Assembly: GCA_913060665.1 (NCBI GenBank)
Contig: CAJXUY010000003.1
Span: 186,001-250,000, forward strand
Direction of reading: 5' to 3'
DNA length: 64,000 nt
Source: an uncultured Oleiphilaceae bacterium
GTDB lineage: Bacteria; Pseudomonadota; Gammaproteobacteria; Pseudomonadales; Oleiphilaceae
Shown here: positions 38,519 through 50,202 of the stretch, one piece after another
Position numbering within the stretch: the stretch's first letter is position 1
Layout of the letters: each line of letters opens with the position of its first letter
Translations under genes and position numbers: made by a program
Notes under the pieces: model-generated
Database searches by the model: none
The model's input: only the letters and a program-made list of their open reading frames with translations
Told to the model about the DNA's origin: nothing

Positions 38519-39079
38519 TTAATGCCATTCTGTAAACTTGAATTCGGGCTCAACGCCCGTCGAGTCGGAGAGACCAATTTCTATAAATTTTGAACGATTA
38601 GACTTCTCGAAGTTGAATGTTTTGTCTTTTCTAAAATAGTGGTCATTGGCTCCTTGACCATTAAATACTGCTGTCAGTTTATGAGGCCCAGAGGAAATAT
38701 TACCCATATAGAGGCGCTGAATCCCCCCTTGCTCTAACGCCTTTATTTCTGACTCAGTATACAGGTATGTGGTGGCTATTTTACCGTCTATCTTAATCTC
38801 TACTGAATCGAGTAAAAATTTGTTTTTCGTTTTAACTGATAAGAATAGAGCCACTTGCGTATCAGCGGGATAGAGTAGCTCTTCTTCTAATTCAAAAAGT
38901 GCTCTATTAAGTTCGACCACGTCAGCTTTTAGTTTTTGAGCTTTTGACTGAATAGATTGCTCCGCAGCATAAGCAGACGAGAGTCCTGTGCCGAAAACCA
39001 AAAGGCAAACAGTTAGCAATGATAGAATTATGATCTGTGTTTGTGGTATTTTTTGTTTTTGTTCAAGAAGCAACGTCAT
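38519..39079 (-). CDS. Unknown exported protein, first gene of the motor operon
   Basis: This 186-residue protein has a signal peptide (IIILSLLTVCLLVFGTGLSSAYA), then a short helical stretch (SKAQKLKADVVELNRALFEL). A beta-rich domain follows (TQVALFLSVKTKNKFLLDSV, IDGKIATTYLYTESEIKAL, GIQRLYMGNISSGPHKLTAV), ending EFKFTEWH. The domain reads like an immunoglobulin-like or carboxypeptidase-regulatory-like fold, but I cannot name the family. It opens a leftward run of nine closely packed genes down to 29882. Expected location is the periplasm. Confidence 0.75.
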   Translation of the reverse strand: MTLLLEQKQKIPQTQIIILSLLTVCLLVFGTGLSSAYAAEQSIQSKAQKLKADVVELNRALFELEEELLYPADTQVALFLSVKTKNKFLLDSVEIKIDGKIATTYLYTESEIKALEQGGIQRLYMGNISSGPHKLTAVFNGQGANDHYFRKDKTFNFEKSNRSKFIEIGLSDSTGVEPEFKFTEWH

Positions 39080-39439
39080 GCACCCTTACTCATTATAGTC
39101 GTACAAATCTTTACAAATATTACCATCAATACTTAAGCTATTTACGGTACCTATTTCACCTATTTGGTAATTACCGAAGAAAATAAATTGCTGTATACGC
39201 TTATTACTTACTTCAGAGGGTAAAAGAGCAACAAAAAGGCCTATTTCGTAGATATTTACTTAAAAGTTAGTGTTTGGTGAACCTAAAGTACTTCGCAACT
39301 CTAATTAATTGTTTTTAGTGGTAGATAAGATGGTTTAGCAGCGTGAATCCCCAGTGATGATTGATGAAGAGAACTGCAGGGTTCGCCGCTGAACCTCAGC
39401 GGCTTTAAAAAATACATAGGGACAATACCAATGATAGGG
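39080..39439. other. Intergenic region upstream of the motor operon
   Basis: This 360-base spacer separates the CoxE-like gene from the motor operon, both read leftward. A perfect minus-strand TATAAT (39092-39097) sits just before the operon start but would give an almost leaderless transcript and has no good -35. A perfect 8-bp hairpin (GCCGCTGA / TCAGCGGC, 39385-39403) lies 37 bases after the CoxE-like stop and may be its terminator, although it lacks a T-tract on the minus strand. Confidence 0.45.
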
Positions 39440-40618
39440 CTATTTAGTGAGCTCTTTCATCCCCTTCTCGAGTCCCTGAATCGTTAGGGGGTACATTTTG
39501 CCCTCTACTAACTGCTGAGTCATACCCAGAGACCCGCCCGAACCCCAGTATGATTCAGGCATAGGGTTCAACCAAATAACCTTATCGAAATGCTCAACAA
39601 CCCTTTGCATCCAAACAGCGCCAGCTTCGTCATTCCAGTGTTCAATACTGCCACCTGGCTGTGTAATTTCATAAGGCGCCATTGATGCATCACCAACAAA
39701 AATTACTTTGTAGTCAGACGTATATTTATGCACTAAATCCCAGGTATGGGTTGTTTCATTCATTCTTCTAACGTTGTTTTTCCATATACTTTCATAGATA
39801 AAGTTATGGAAGTAGAAGTATTCGAGATGCTTAAACTCCGTTCGACAGGCTGAAAATAGCTCTTCACAGACTCGAATATGAGGGTCCATCGACCCACCGA
39901 CATCGAGAAATAGTAATACTTTAACGGTGTTATGTCTTTCTGGCACCATTTTGATATCAAGATATCCAGCGTTACGAGCAGTCGATCTGATAGTATCATC
40001 TAAATCTAACTCCTCTTCCGCACCTTGCCTAGCAAATTTACGCAACCGCCGTAACGCCATTTTGATATTTCTAATACCAATAGTGACGCTATCATCTAGA
40101 TCTTTATAACCTCGTTTCTCCCATACCTTTACAGCACGGCCATGTCTCGATTTATTTTGGCCAATCCGAAACCCTTCTGGGTTATATCCATTGGCACCAA
40201 ACGGGGAAGTTCCGCCCGTGCCAATCATTTTATTTCCACCTTGATGTTTTTTCTTTTGCTCTTCTAAGCGTTTTTTGAACGCATCAATAAGCTCTTCTAA
40301 GCCACCCATTCCTTCGATTTTTGCTTTGTCTTCTTCCGATAACTGTTTTTCGAATTCAGCCCTCAACCATTCATCAGGAATCGCTTGCGCCATCAAGTCA
40401 TCAAGGTGTTCAATCCCTTTGAAGTAGCTGGAAAACGCTCTGTCGAACTTGTCGAAGTGTCGTTCATCTTTAACGAGACATAAACGACTTAAGAAGTAGA
40501 AATCGTCCATGTCGGCGAATGCCAAATGCTCCTGAAGCGCCTCCAACAAGTCCAAAAACTCTCGGAGAGTCGCAGGAACTTTAGCTTTCCGGACTTCTAG
40601 AAAAAAACCTATTAACAT
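39440..40618 (-). CDS. CoxE-like VWA-domain protein
   Basis: This 392-residue cytoplasmic protein has a C-terminal von Willebrand A domain of the CoxE type with MIDAS motif LFLDVGGSMD (Asp239, Gly241, Ser243), preceded by a helical N-terminal half with Glu/Lys-rich segments. Proteins of this family work with MoxR AAA ATPases as chaperone-like or cofactor-insertion pairs. The MoxR gene is directly upstream (gap 60 bases). The client is not known, and no carbon monoxide dehydrogenase genes are nearby. Confidence 0.88.
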   Translation of the reverse strand: MLIGFFLEVRKAKVPATLREFLDLLEALQEHLAFADMDDFYFLSRLCLVKDERHFDKFDRAFSSYFKGIEHLDDLMAQAIPDEWLRAEFEKQLSEEDKAKIEGMGGLEELIDAFKKRLEEQKKKHQGGNKMIGTGGTSPFGANGYNPEGFRIGQNKSRHGRAVKVWEKRGYKDLDDSVTIGIRNIKMALRRLRKFARQGAEEELDLDDTIRSTARNAGYLDIKMVPERHNTVKVLLFLDVGGSMDPHIRVCEELFSACRTEFKHLEYFYFHNFIYESIWKNNVRRMNETTHTWDLVHKYTSDYKVIFVGDASMAPYEITQPGGSIEHWNDEAGAVWMQRVVEHFDKVIWLNPMPESYWGSGGSLGMTQQLVEGKMYPLTIQGLEKGMKELTK

Positions 40619-40678
40619 GAAATATACCCAAACTGAGTTTTAGTTTCACACTCTGCGACCGCAAAACAAGTGCGACAC

Positions 40679-41521
40679 CTAACCTTTACGACGACTCATA
40701 AATGCAAGCCTTTGCAGCAAATGTACATCCTGCTCATTTTTAACGAGAGCGCCATATAAAGGCGGTATCGCTTGTGCGGGATCATGTTCTTGAAGTAATG
40801 CATTACCGAGTTCATCAGCCATCAGTAGTTTTAACCAATCAATTAACTCAGATGTTGATGGTTTCTTTTTCAACCCCGGTACTTTACGTACATCAAAAAA
40901 GATATCCAGCGCTTCCTTTACCATATCTCTCTTAATGTCTGGAAAATGAACATCAACAATCTTGTTCATTGTAGCTTCATCAGGAAAGCTAATGTAGTGG
41001 AAGAAACAGCGGCGTAAGAATGCATCAGGAAGTTCTTTTTCATTATTACTGGTAATGATAACAATCGGTCGATTAGTCGCCTTTACGATTTCTTGAGTTT
41101 CATAAACAAAAAACTCCATTTTATCGAGCTCTTGCAGTAGATCATTCGGAAATTCAATATCCGCTTTATCGATTTCATCGATTAACAAGATAACTCTCTC
41201 TTCCGCCTTAAAAGCCTCCCACAATTTACCCTTCACTATGTAGTTACCAATATCTTTAACGCGCGTATCACCTAGCTGAGAATCTCGAAGGCGAGATACA
41301 GCATCATACTCATAAAGCCCCTGCTGAGCCTTACTTGTAGATTTTATATGCCATGGAATCAACTTTGCATCAAGTGACTTGGCTAACTCTTCAGCAAGCA
41401 TGGTTTTACCTGTACCTGGTTCACCCTTAATCAATAGAGGCCGCTGTAGCGTAATCGCCGCATTAACCGCCATCTGTAAATCATCTGTAGCAACGTATTG
41501 ATCAGTACCTTTAAATTTCAT
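40679..41521 (-). CDS. MoxR-family AAA+ ATPase
   Basis: This 280-residue MoxR-type ATPase has Walker A GEPGTGKT (33-40), Walker B VILLIDEIDKAD (Asp115, Glu116), sensor 1 IITSNNEKELPDAFLRRC with an Arg finger region, and a C-terminal helical lid. MoxR proteins pair with VWA proteins to remodel or activate client complexes. The CoxE-like partner follows immediately. It is divergent from cysK, with about 204 bases between starts. Confidence 0.92.
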   Translation of the reverse strand: MKFKGTDQYVATDDLQMAVNAAITLQRPLLIKGEPGTGKTMLAEELAKSLDAKLIPWHIKSTSKAQQGLYEYDAVSRLRDSQLGDTRVKDIGNYIVKGKLWEAFKAEERVILLIDEIDKADIEFPNDLLQELDKMEFFVYETQEIVKATNRPIVIITSNNEKELPDAFLRRCFFHYISFPDEATMNKIVDVHFPDIKRDMVKEALDIFFDVRKVPGLKKKPSTSELIDWLKLLMADELGNALLQEHDPAQAIPPLYGALVKNEQDVHLLQRLAFMSRRKG

Positions 41522-41725
41522 TAAGCGCCTCTAATAAATTAGAACTATATTCTAGTAGTGAGTATATTATTTTAAATTCCTCATAACAATTCTGAGCTTG
41601 AGTTATTTCTCAGACCCACAAATCGCTCATAACGCTATTCAATCCCCGTTCTACTATTGTTATTTTTAGGGGAACGCTCTACGCTTTGACCATAAAACTA
41701 ACTAACACCAAGGAGATAACCGCTC

Positions 41726-42688
41726 ATGGCACGAATCTACAATGACAATACGCTTTCAATTGGCAACACCCCTCTTGTAAAGCTTAATCGCGTTACCAAG
41801 GGCAATGTGTTTGCTAAAATAGAAGGAAGAAATCCCGCATATTCGGTTAAGTGCCGGATAGGTGCAAGCATGGTCTGGGATGCGGAGCAATCAGGAAAAC
41901 TAAAGCCAGGCATGACGCTGGTTGAGCCAACGAGTGGTAATACTGGCATCGCACTTGCGTTTGTTGCAGCTTCGAGAGGTTATAACCTCATTCTAACCAT
42001 GCCCTCCTCAATGAGCCTTGAACGCAGAAAAGTCGTTAAAGCACTTGGTGCAGAGGTAGTGTTAACAGAGGCCACTAAGGGTATGAATGGCGCCATCGCC
42101 AAAGCAACAGAAATAGCTGCAAACAACCCTGAAAACCACCTAATGTTACAACAGTTTGAAAATCCGGCAAACCCAAGAATCCATGAGGAAACCACCGGAC
42201 CTGAAATTTGGAATGATACTGATGGGGAAATTGATATTCTGGTAGCTGGCGTAGGAACTGGCGGTACGATCAGCGGAATATCTCGGTACATTAAGAAAAC
42301 CAAAGGTAAGCAAATCACCTCCATCGCGGTTGAACCCGAGTCCTCTCCCATTATTTCCCAGACATTAAATAATCAGGAGCTAACACACGCCCCCCATAAA
42401 ATTCAGGGTATCGGTGCTGGCTTTATTCCTGCAAACCTTGACCTAGAAATGGTAGATGCTGCCGAGCAAGCCAGTAATGAAGAAGCTATGACCTATGCTC
42501 ACAGGCTAATGAAAGAAGAAGGTATTCTCGCCGGCATATCATCGGGCGCTGCGGTAGCCGTTGCCTGCAGAATTGCTGAGCAACACCCAGAAAAAAATAT
42601 AGTCGTTATTATTCCAGATTCAGCTGAGCGGTATTTATCCAGCCCACTGTTTGAAGATTATTTTACTGATAACGAGTCAGTACAATAA
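41726..42688 (+). CDS. cysK: Cysteine synthase A (O-acetylserine sulfhydrylase)
   Basis: This 320-residue PLP enzyme makes cysteine from O-acetylserine and sulfide. The PLP lysine is Lys42 in SVKCRIGAS. The substrate loop [10 protein letters not shown], the phosphate-binding loop [10 protein letters not shown] and the signature [16 protein letters not shown] all match CysK rather than CysM (about 300 residues). The start has AAGGAG nine bases upstream. It completes the sulfate-assimilation set with cysH and is a likely CysB target, although I could not identify a binding site. It is followed by a strong terminator. Confidence 0.95.
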   Translation: MARIYNDNTLSIGNTPLVKLNRVTKGNVFAKIEGRNPAYSVKCRIGASMVWDAEQSGKLKPGMTLVEPTSGNTGIALAFVAASRGYNLILTMPSSMSLERRKVVKALGAEVVLTEATKGMNGAIAKATEIAANNPENHLMLQQFENPANPRIHEETTGPEIWNDTDGEIDILVAGVGTGGTISGISRYIKKTKGKQITSIAVEPESSPIISQTLNNQELTHAPHKIQGIGAGFIPANLDLEMVDAAEQASNEEAMTYAHRLMKEEGILAGISSGAAVAVACRIAEQHPEKNIVVIIPDSAERYLSSPLFEDYFTDNESVQ

Positions 42689-42739
42689 CCGACTCGCAGT
42701 AAAGGGCTTTGTAGCAGAATCAAACAGCTACGGCATTAA

Positions 42740-42783
42740 TCGACAGTAAGACTTGATTTAGTGAGCCTTACTGTCGAGTTTTT
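42740..42783 (+). terminator. Rho-independent terminator after cysK
   Basis: A perfect 11-bp stem (TCGACAGTAAG / CTTACTGTCGA, loop of 16) is followed by a T5 run. It starts 52 bases past cysK and its end overlaps the stop codon of the decayed amidotransferase gene on the other strand. Confidence 0.88.
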
Positions 42784-43349
42784 ACTCCTCGCTTGAACAA
42801 AGGTCTCCTTTCTCAAACACCCCCAACTCCCCTGGCTTCATTTTTACCCAAGACTCATTGGTCGTTAATGGTTCAGTCGCAACGACGGTTACCACATCAC
42901 TAATCGATGGTTCTTCACCAAAGGGAGCCCTTCTCGTAACCCAGTATAATTTGGTACTGCAATACACATATAAACGATCACCATCAGAGAGCAGCATATT
43001 GAATACGCCTAATTGAGCTAATTGATCGGCACACGAATTTATCAACTTCTGGCGCTCTTCTAACGATTGCCCAGCACCCTGAGCTAACACCCCCATTAAC
43101 CCAGCCTCACTATCCGTGTCGCCCACTCGCGCAAGCCTTTTTTGGTCAACCGTTCGCGTCAGCCGTTCAAGACCTTTTAATTGCCCGTTATGGGCATAAC
43201 ACCAATAACGCCCTTCAAGTTCTCTGATAAAAGGCTATTCCCGAGCCATCACAGTGAGGGCCTGTTTCACCTCATCTTTTTATGAGGCCCGAAAACGAAA
43301 AGCAGATATCCATAGGGACATTTGCACTCATCCCTAATAATTCACACAT
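42782..43349 (-). pseudogene. Decayed class II glutamine amidotransferase (YafJ-type)
   Basis: The minus strand from the ATG at 43349 reads MCELLGMSANVPMDICFSF, the typical N-terminus with the catalytic Cys2. Codon 26 (43272-43274) is a TGA stop where the family has Gly. After it the same frame continues ETGPHCDGSGIAFY (family: GPHKDGWGIAFY, so Trp to Ser as well). At about 43226-43236 it jumps frame to PFIRELEGRYWCYAHNGQLK and runs to the end at 42782. The intervening 50-60 codons of the family, including the VISHIRQANRG region, are missing. The junction sits in a repeated CCTTTTAT, which suggests a microhomology deletion. The C-terminal 114-residue open frame is therefore only a remnant. 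Confidence 0.88.
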
Positions 43350-43381
43350 TAGGCAACAGCTTCAGTAGAAAAAACAACCAT

Positions 43382-45907
<2,526 letters not shown>

Positions 45908-46080
45908 GAGGAACCTGCTATAAACTATTGATAAGGTATTAATAAGTATTTATAGCAGGTTTAACAATAACAACAACGTGGTTTTAAATAAAAAGGCTGA
46001 ATAAAAGTATATTAGTCTTTGTATTTTATAGATTTATAACAAATATCTAGTTATAGAAAGAGGACTGATTCAATACCGGC

Positions 46081-46332
46081 TTATTCAGTTACTCTTGCAA
46101 ACCGAGGCAACACCCGATCATCTCTAACAATGGATTCGGTAAACATAATTAGAGGCCTCACCCATAGTTTTCCCTCGCCATATAGTGGACGGTAGACTAC
46201 CAGCGTTTCTAAAGTCTCGCTATGAGTTGCTGTGCCATACACTTGGTAAAGATTGCCTTTGTAGTGGCGATACGTTCCTGGCATCAACTCACTCATGGAT
46301 GATGACAATTCCGAAATTTCTATATCGTTCAT
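46081..46332 (-). CDS. DUF1653-domain protein
   Basis: This 83-residue protein matches DUF1653 across nearly its whole length: PGTYRHYKGNLYQVYGTATH, SETLETLVVYRPLYGEGKLW and VRPLIMF. The family is common in bacteria and has no settled function. The predicted fold is a small beta barrel, soluble. It lies 14 bases downstream of the small membrane-protein gene, probably in one transcript. Confidence 0.88.
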   Translation of the reverse strand: MNDIEISELSSSMSELMPGTYRHYKGNLYQVYGTATHSETLETLVVYRPLYGEGKLWVRPLIMFTESIVRDDRVLPRFARVTE

Positions 46333-46346
46333 ATAACAAAACTCGC

Positions 46347-46691
46347 TTAAGCATCCTGCAAGTGAAGTAACTTTTTAATGACGTATTCCAACGTTAATAA
46401 CGCGGTCAATAACGTAAGGGCCCCCAATAGGTGAATCCCAGCTTTGATAGCCAAATGGCTATTTCCGATCACCCATTCATACCCTCCGACCAAGTAAGCC
46501 GGAGCAAACCATTTTTCATCAAGGCCAATATCAACAGGGGTCAACAGCAACACTATAAACGCTAACCTAAATATTTTGGTTAAGTCTTTGTAGGGTATCG
46601 GGCGGGTCATCCGCCAGAACACAATAATCAACCCAATAGCAGAGAGCAAATATACACCCCACGCCATCAAGTAACTTTGACTAACAATCAC
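46347..46691 (-). CDS. Small integral membrane protein, unknown
   Basis: This protein of 114 residues has three or four hydrophobic helices (MAWGVYLLSAIGLIIVFW, IFRLAFIVLLLTPVDIGL, HLLGALTLLTALLTLEYV). The start is taken as GTG at 46691, which has AAGGAG ten bases upstream; a longer frame starting with TTG at 46730 has no ribosome-binding site. I do not recognise the family. It precedes the DUF1653 gene with a 14-base gap. Confidence 0.7.
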   Translation of the reverse strand: MIVSQSYLMAWGVYLLSAIGLIIVFWRMTRPIPYKDLTKIFRLAFIVLLLTPVDIGLDEKWFAPAYLVGGYEWVIGNSHLAIKAGIHLLGALTLLTALLTLEYVIKKLLHLQDA

Positions 46692-47281
46692 AAATATATA
46701 ACTCCTTAATAATAAGAGCCCTTCATACAAAGCCTTTTTAACGGGTCAGCACCCAAGGTAAGATTACGTTAAAGATTGTTTCTACTATTCATAAAACAAC
46801 CAAGATCGAGCTCTAGCAAGTCAAGAACATCAATGGTTAGTTTCAACGCCAATATCCTTACCTATTTTAAATCATTAGCTCGATAATTACTTCAAAAAAC
46901 ACATCCAATTCTACTACCCCCCTCTAAGCAATAGAAACGCCCCGTCGGCTTATCCCTCCCATACAAACGAAACCATTCCCGTTGGTTGGTTTTTTCATGA
47001 AGCCTCAGTTATTAAGCCGCACTTAAATAGGGCGAGCTTGGGTAATAGCAACATCAAATCAACGATATAACGTCATATAACAGTGCAGATTAAAAATACT
47101 TTAGCAGCCTATATATAAGCATTTTCCCTTACCATGCAGATTCGAATACGATAGGAGCTACCACTCTCTCATTACCCCTCTCTTTATCGACCGATAATGT
47201 TAAATTTGCTCCACTGAACAACCGTATCTATGGCATAATCTTTCGTATGCGTCTAAATTTCGCCTGTATAAGGGAGCAACA
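46692..47281. other. Intergenic region upstream of the exopolysaccharide locus
   Basis: This stretch of about 590 bases separates divergent genes. It has no supported ORF, no tRNA and no JUMPstart/ops-like element. Apart from the promoter candidate near 47234 I see no clear structure. Its length before an exopolysaccharide locus suggests regulatory sites that I cannot recognise by eye. Confidence 0.45.
47231..47239 (+). promoter_or_regulatory. Possible extended -10 promoter of the WcaJ-like gene
   Basis: TGGCATAAT is an extended -10 element (TG-n-CATAAT) placed 42 bases before the start codon, giving a leader of about 35 bases with GGGAG before the ATG. The -35 region is poor, as is common with extended -10 promoters. 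Confidence 0.35.
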
Positions 47282-48679
47282 ATGCACAAAGGATTAATTA
47301 GACCTCATAGTAATACACTGGCACTTCTATACCGCGCTATAGACGCACTTCAATTACTTATTATTTTGTATTTTTGTGTCATAGCCAGTGGGGCGACGTT
47401 CTCGGTTACATGGTCTCTGGCGGGTCTTACGTCTATTGTTCTCTTTTGGGCTTATGCGGAGGTATTCACACTTTACCGATCATGGCGCTCCGCTAATTAT
47501 GCTGAAGTTGTATTCTCGACATTAAGTACTTGGACTCTTACCGTTACTTCGTTGATTGTAATAGGGTACCTATTCAATTTTAGCGATCAGTTAGACAAAT
47601 ATATTCTCCTCAAGTGGATGGTTATTTCGTTTATCACCCTCAATAGCTGGCGTTGGATGTTTAGACGTGTTCTTTTTTGGTTGCGCCGTAATGATTTCAA
47701 TAGCCGCTCGGCCATTATTGTTGGAATGACTGAAAGTGGCGCTCAATTATTCGAAGAGATAAATAAAAACCCTCAAATAGGTTTAAGATTTATGGGCTTT
47801 TATGACGACCGACCGCCAGAGAGAGCCGACTTCAAATGCCAGGACTATCAAGGAAGTGTTAAGCAGGCTGTTGACCTTGCAAAAAGTGGAGAAGTTGACC
47901 GAATATACATCGCACTTCCTCTATACGCTACAGAGAGAACAGACCACATATTGAGTTTATTTTCAGACAGTACAGCAACGGTTTATATCATCCCTAATTT
48001 ATTCGAATACCAACTACTTCATGCTCAATGGGACAATATAGGTAACGTTACAACACTTAGCGTGCACGATAGCCCTATATACGGCATGGGTGGCTGGCTT
48101 AAGCGAGTAGAGGACATAGCCTTAGCGACACTATTCCTTTCTATACTTGCAATACCAATGCTCATAATTGGGTTAATGGTAAAACTCACTTCAAAGGGCC
48201 CAGCCCTATTCATACAAAAGCGCTATGGGTTAGATGGGCAAAATATTAATGTCTATAAGTTTAGAAGCATGAAAACAATGGATAACGGCAGCGTAGTAAA
48301 ACAAGCCACTCGAAACGACAGCCGACTAACGCCAATTGGTGCTTTTTTGCGATCAAGCTCAATAGATGAATTACCTCAACTCCTAAATGTTCTTCAAGGA
48401 AGTATGTCAATAGTCGGCCCTAGACCTCATGCGGTTGCGCATAATGAAGAGTATAGAAAGATGATCAGAGGTTATATGTTGCGGCACAAGGTTAAGCCTG
48501 GAATAACGGGGTGGGCACAAGTTAATGGCTGGAGGGGAGAAACAGAAACATTAGACAAAATGGAATATCGAGTAAGGTATGACCTGGAGTATATTAATAG
48601 CTGGTCTCTATTTTTTGATATAAAAATCATTATCTTAACGGTCTTTAATGGCACACTTGTTAATCGCAACAACTATTAA
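47282..48679 (+). CDS. WcaJ-type undecaprenyl-phosphate glycosyl-1-phosphate transferase
   Basis: This 465-residue enzyme starts exopolysaccharide repeat-unit synthesis by moving a sugar-1-phosphate, usually glucose, onto undecaprenyl phosphate. It has four to five N-terminal transmembrane helices, a CoA-binding-like Rossmann domain (SAIIVGMTESGAQLFEEI), and the C-terminal catalytic domain with YKFRSMKTMD, SIDELPQLLNVLQGSMSIVG, PRPHAVAHNEEY and KPGITGWAQVNGWRGETETL. The last two motifs point to the WcaJ/glucose subgroup. It is read rightward while the flippase and polymerase genes are read leftward toward it, so it is transcribed on its own. Strong GGGAG Shine-Dalgarno. Confidence 0.92.
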   Translation: MHKGLIRPHSNTLALLYRAIDALQLLIILYFCVIASGATFSVTWSLAGLTSIVLFWAYAEVFTLYRSWRSANYAEVVFSTLSTWTLTVTSLIVIGYLFNFSDQLDKYILLKWMVISFITLNSWRWMFRRVLFWLRRNDFNSRSAIIVGMTESGAQLFEEINKNPQIGLRFMGFYDDRPPERADFKCQDYQGSVKQAVDLAKSGEVDRIYIALPLYATERTDHILSLFSDSTATVYIIPNLFEYQLLHAQWDNIGNVTTLSVHDSPIYGMGGWLKRVEDIALATLFLSILAIPMLIIGLMVKLTSKGPALFIQKRYGLDGQNINVYKFRSMKTMDNGSVVKQATRNDSRLTPIGAFLRSSSIDELPQLLNVLQGSMSIVGPRPHAVAHNEEYRKMIRGYMLRHKVKPGITGWAQVNGWRGETETLDKMEYRVRYDLEYINSWSLFFDIKIIILTVFNGTLVNRNNY

Positions 48680-48762
48680 CATGCTTAATTTAGATGAATT
48701 TTAAGCAGCAAGCGAAGGTATTATAACGATAACCCAAACTCAATTCGTGGCCCTAACTTTAA

Positions 48763-50202
48763 CTAAGAATCAGCATCTCTATTGTTACTTACAAAGACAG
48801 TTTGTAATTGTCTTAGATCCGACTTTGTAACGCCTTTAAGCACTAACAACACCAACAAATATGTCAATAAACCTAAGCAAATAGACCACGCTATATTTGG
48901 AGATAACCAGTACATAACTAAACTCATTGCCGCGCCACTCGCAAGTAGAGGGTGAACCTTCAATGAAGCCAAACTAACGCCCACAATGCTACTTGCATAG
49001 TAATACCTGACAAGAACCTTCATGATCAACGCCATTAGCGTCCCTATTGCAGCGCCTAAACTTCCAAAGAGGGGAATAAAGAAAAGTAAAGAAATAACGT
49101 AGACAATAAATGTCGACGCCAATACTCTTAGTTCCAACTTTTCTTGCTTCGCGGATAGTAATGCAATTGATAACAGTTGATCTATAGCGGTACAAAATAT
49201 TGCACCAGATAATAGCTGAAAAAGAAACACTGATTCTTCGTATTGACGCCCAAATATCATAGGCAAAATATCACCAGCCAGGGCGCAAACGACTATTGTA
49301 CAGGGTAGGCCTATCCCGCTAACCAAACGTGTAATAACGCTAAACTGTAGGGCAAACTCTTTACGGTTGTGAATAAAGAGTCGGGAAAACACTGGAAATA
49401 ACACTACGGAGATCATTGCGGGCACCATAATGCCCATCTCGTATAATTTGAAAGCTGCAGAGTAAATGCCTGCTTCGCGCATCCCGTCTTCTGTTAACGA
49501 GAGAAAAATCAAATCTAATTTACCAATACTGGCAGAAAACAACAGTATGCCAAAGAAAAGAGGAACTTTTTTCAACAAATGCTTTAGTAACGTTAAGTCA
49601 ATCAACCGACTTGCAACACGTATCGATGCTCTAATTTCTACTAAATAAAAAGCAAGTGAAATAAAGCGGCCAAGCAACAATACAATAACCAGCGCAATCA
49701 AGGGGGCGCCGAAAACCACCAATAAAGCACTTAATACTGACCTAATGATACTTTCAATTATATTGACCTTAGAAATAACGGTCATCTTTTCTCGGCCGAT
49801 CAACGCAGATTCTATACTAACGATGATAGCGGTAGGGAAACAGGTTAATGCTAATACAAAAAACACCCAGTGCATCGACTCATCATAACCAACCCACCCT
49901 ACCGTACAAACGACGATAGCCAACACAATGGAACTACAGAGCGACAACATACAGCTGGCAGTAATGTAACGTGCCATGTCATCGTGTTGCGCAGCAACAT
50001 CTCGAGCTACAATAATATGTAACCCTAGTAACGGAAACTGCATTAACAAAATAAAATAGGTAAATATAGTACTGTATTCACCTAACCCGTCCGGGCCCCA
50101 TACTCGAGCAATAAAACCGAATAACGCAAAAGAAATAAATGCGGTGAGAATTCGCATCAATGATAATGAAAAAAGATTTTTTAGAGCTAGTCGAAAATTC
50201 AC
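48763..50202 (-). CDS. Wzx-type polysaccharide flippase
   Basis: This 479-residue polytopic protein with about 12-14 helices has the oligosaccharide-flippase N-terminus (FISFALFGFIARVWGPDGLG, then EYSTIFTYF). It should flip undecaprenyl-linked repeat units across the inner membrane. The GTG start overlaps the stop of the polymerase/ligase gene by four bases (GTGA), so the two are translationally coupled. It is the last gene of the leftward wza-wzx run. Confidence 0.88.
   Translation of the reverse strand: MNFRLALKNLFSLSLMRILTAFISFALFGFIARVWGPDGLGEYSTIFTYFILLMQFPLLGLHIIVARDVAAQHDDMARYITASCMLSLCSSIVLAIVVCTVGWVGYDESMHWVFFVLALTCFPTAIIVSIESALIGREKMTVISKVNIIESIIRSVLSALLVVFGAPLIALVIVLLLGRFISLAFYLVEIRASIRVASRLIDLTLLKHLLKKVPLFFGILLFSASIGKLDLIFLSLTEDGMREAGIYSAAFKLYEMGIMVPAMISVVLFPVFSRLFIHNRKEFALQFSVITRLVSGIGLPCTIVVCALAGDILPMIFGRQYEESVFLFQLLSGAIFCTAIDQLLSIALLSAKQEKLELRVLASTFIVYVISLLFFIPLFGSLGAAIGTLMALIMKVLVRYYYASSIVGVSLASLKVHPLLASGAAMSLVMYWLSPNIAWSICLGLLTYLLVLLVLKGVTKSDLRQLQTVFVSNNRDADS

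Noticed and set aside
46692-47281. JUMPstart/ops element for RfaH before the exopolysaccharide locus
   Set aside because: No GGCGGTAGC-like core was found on either strand.
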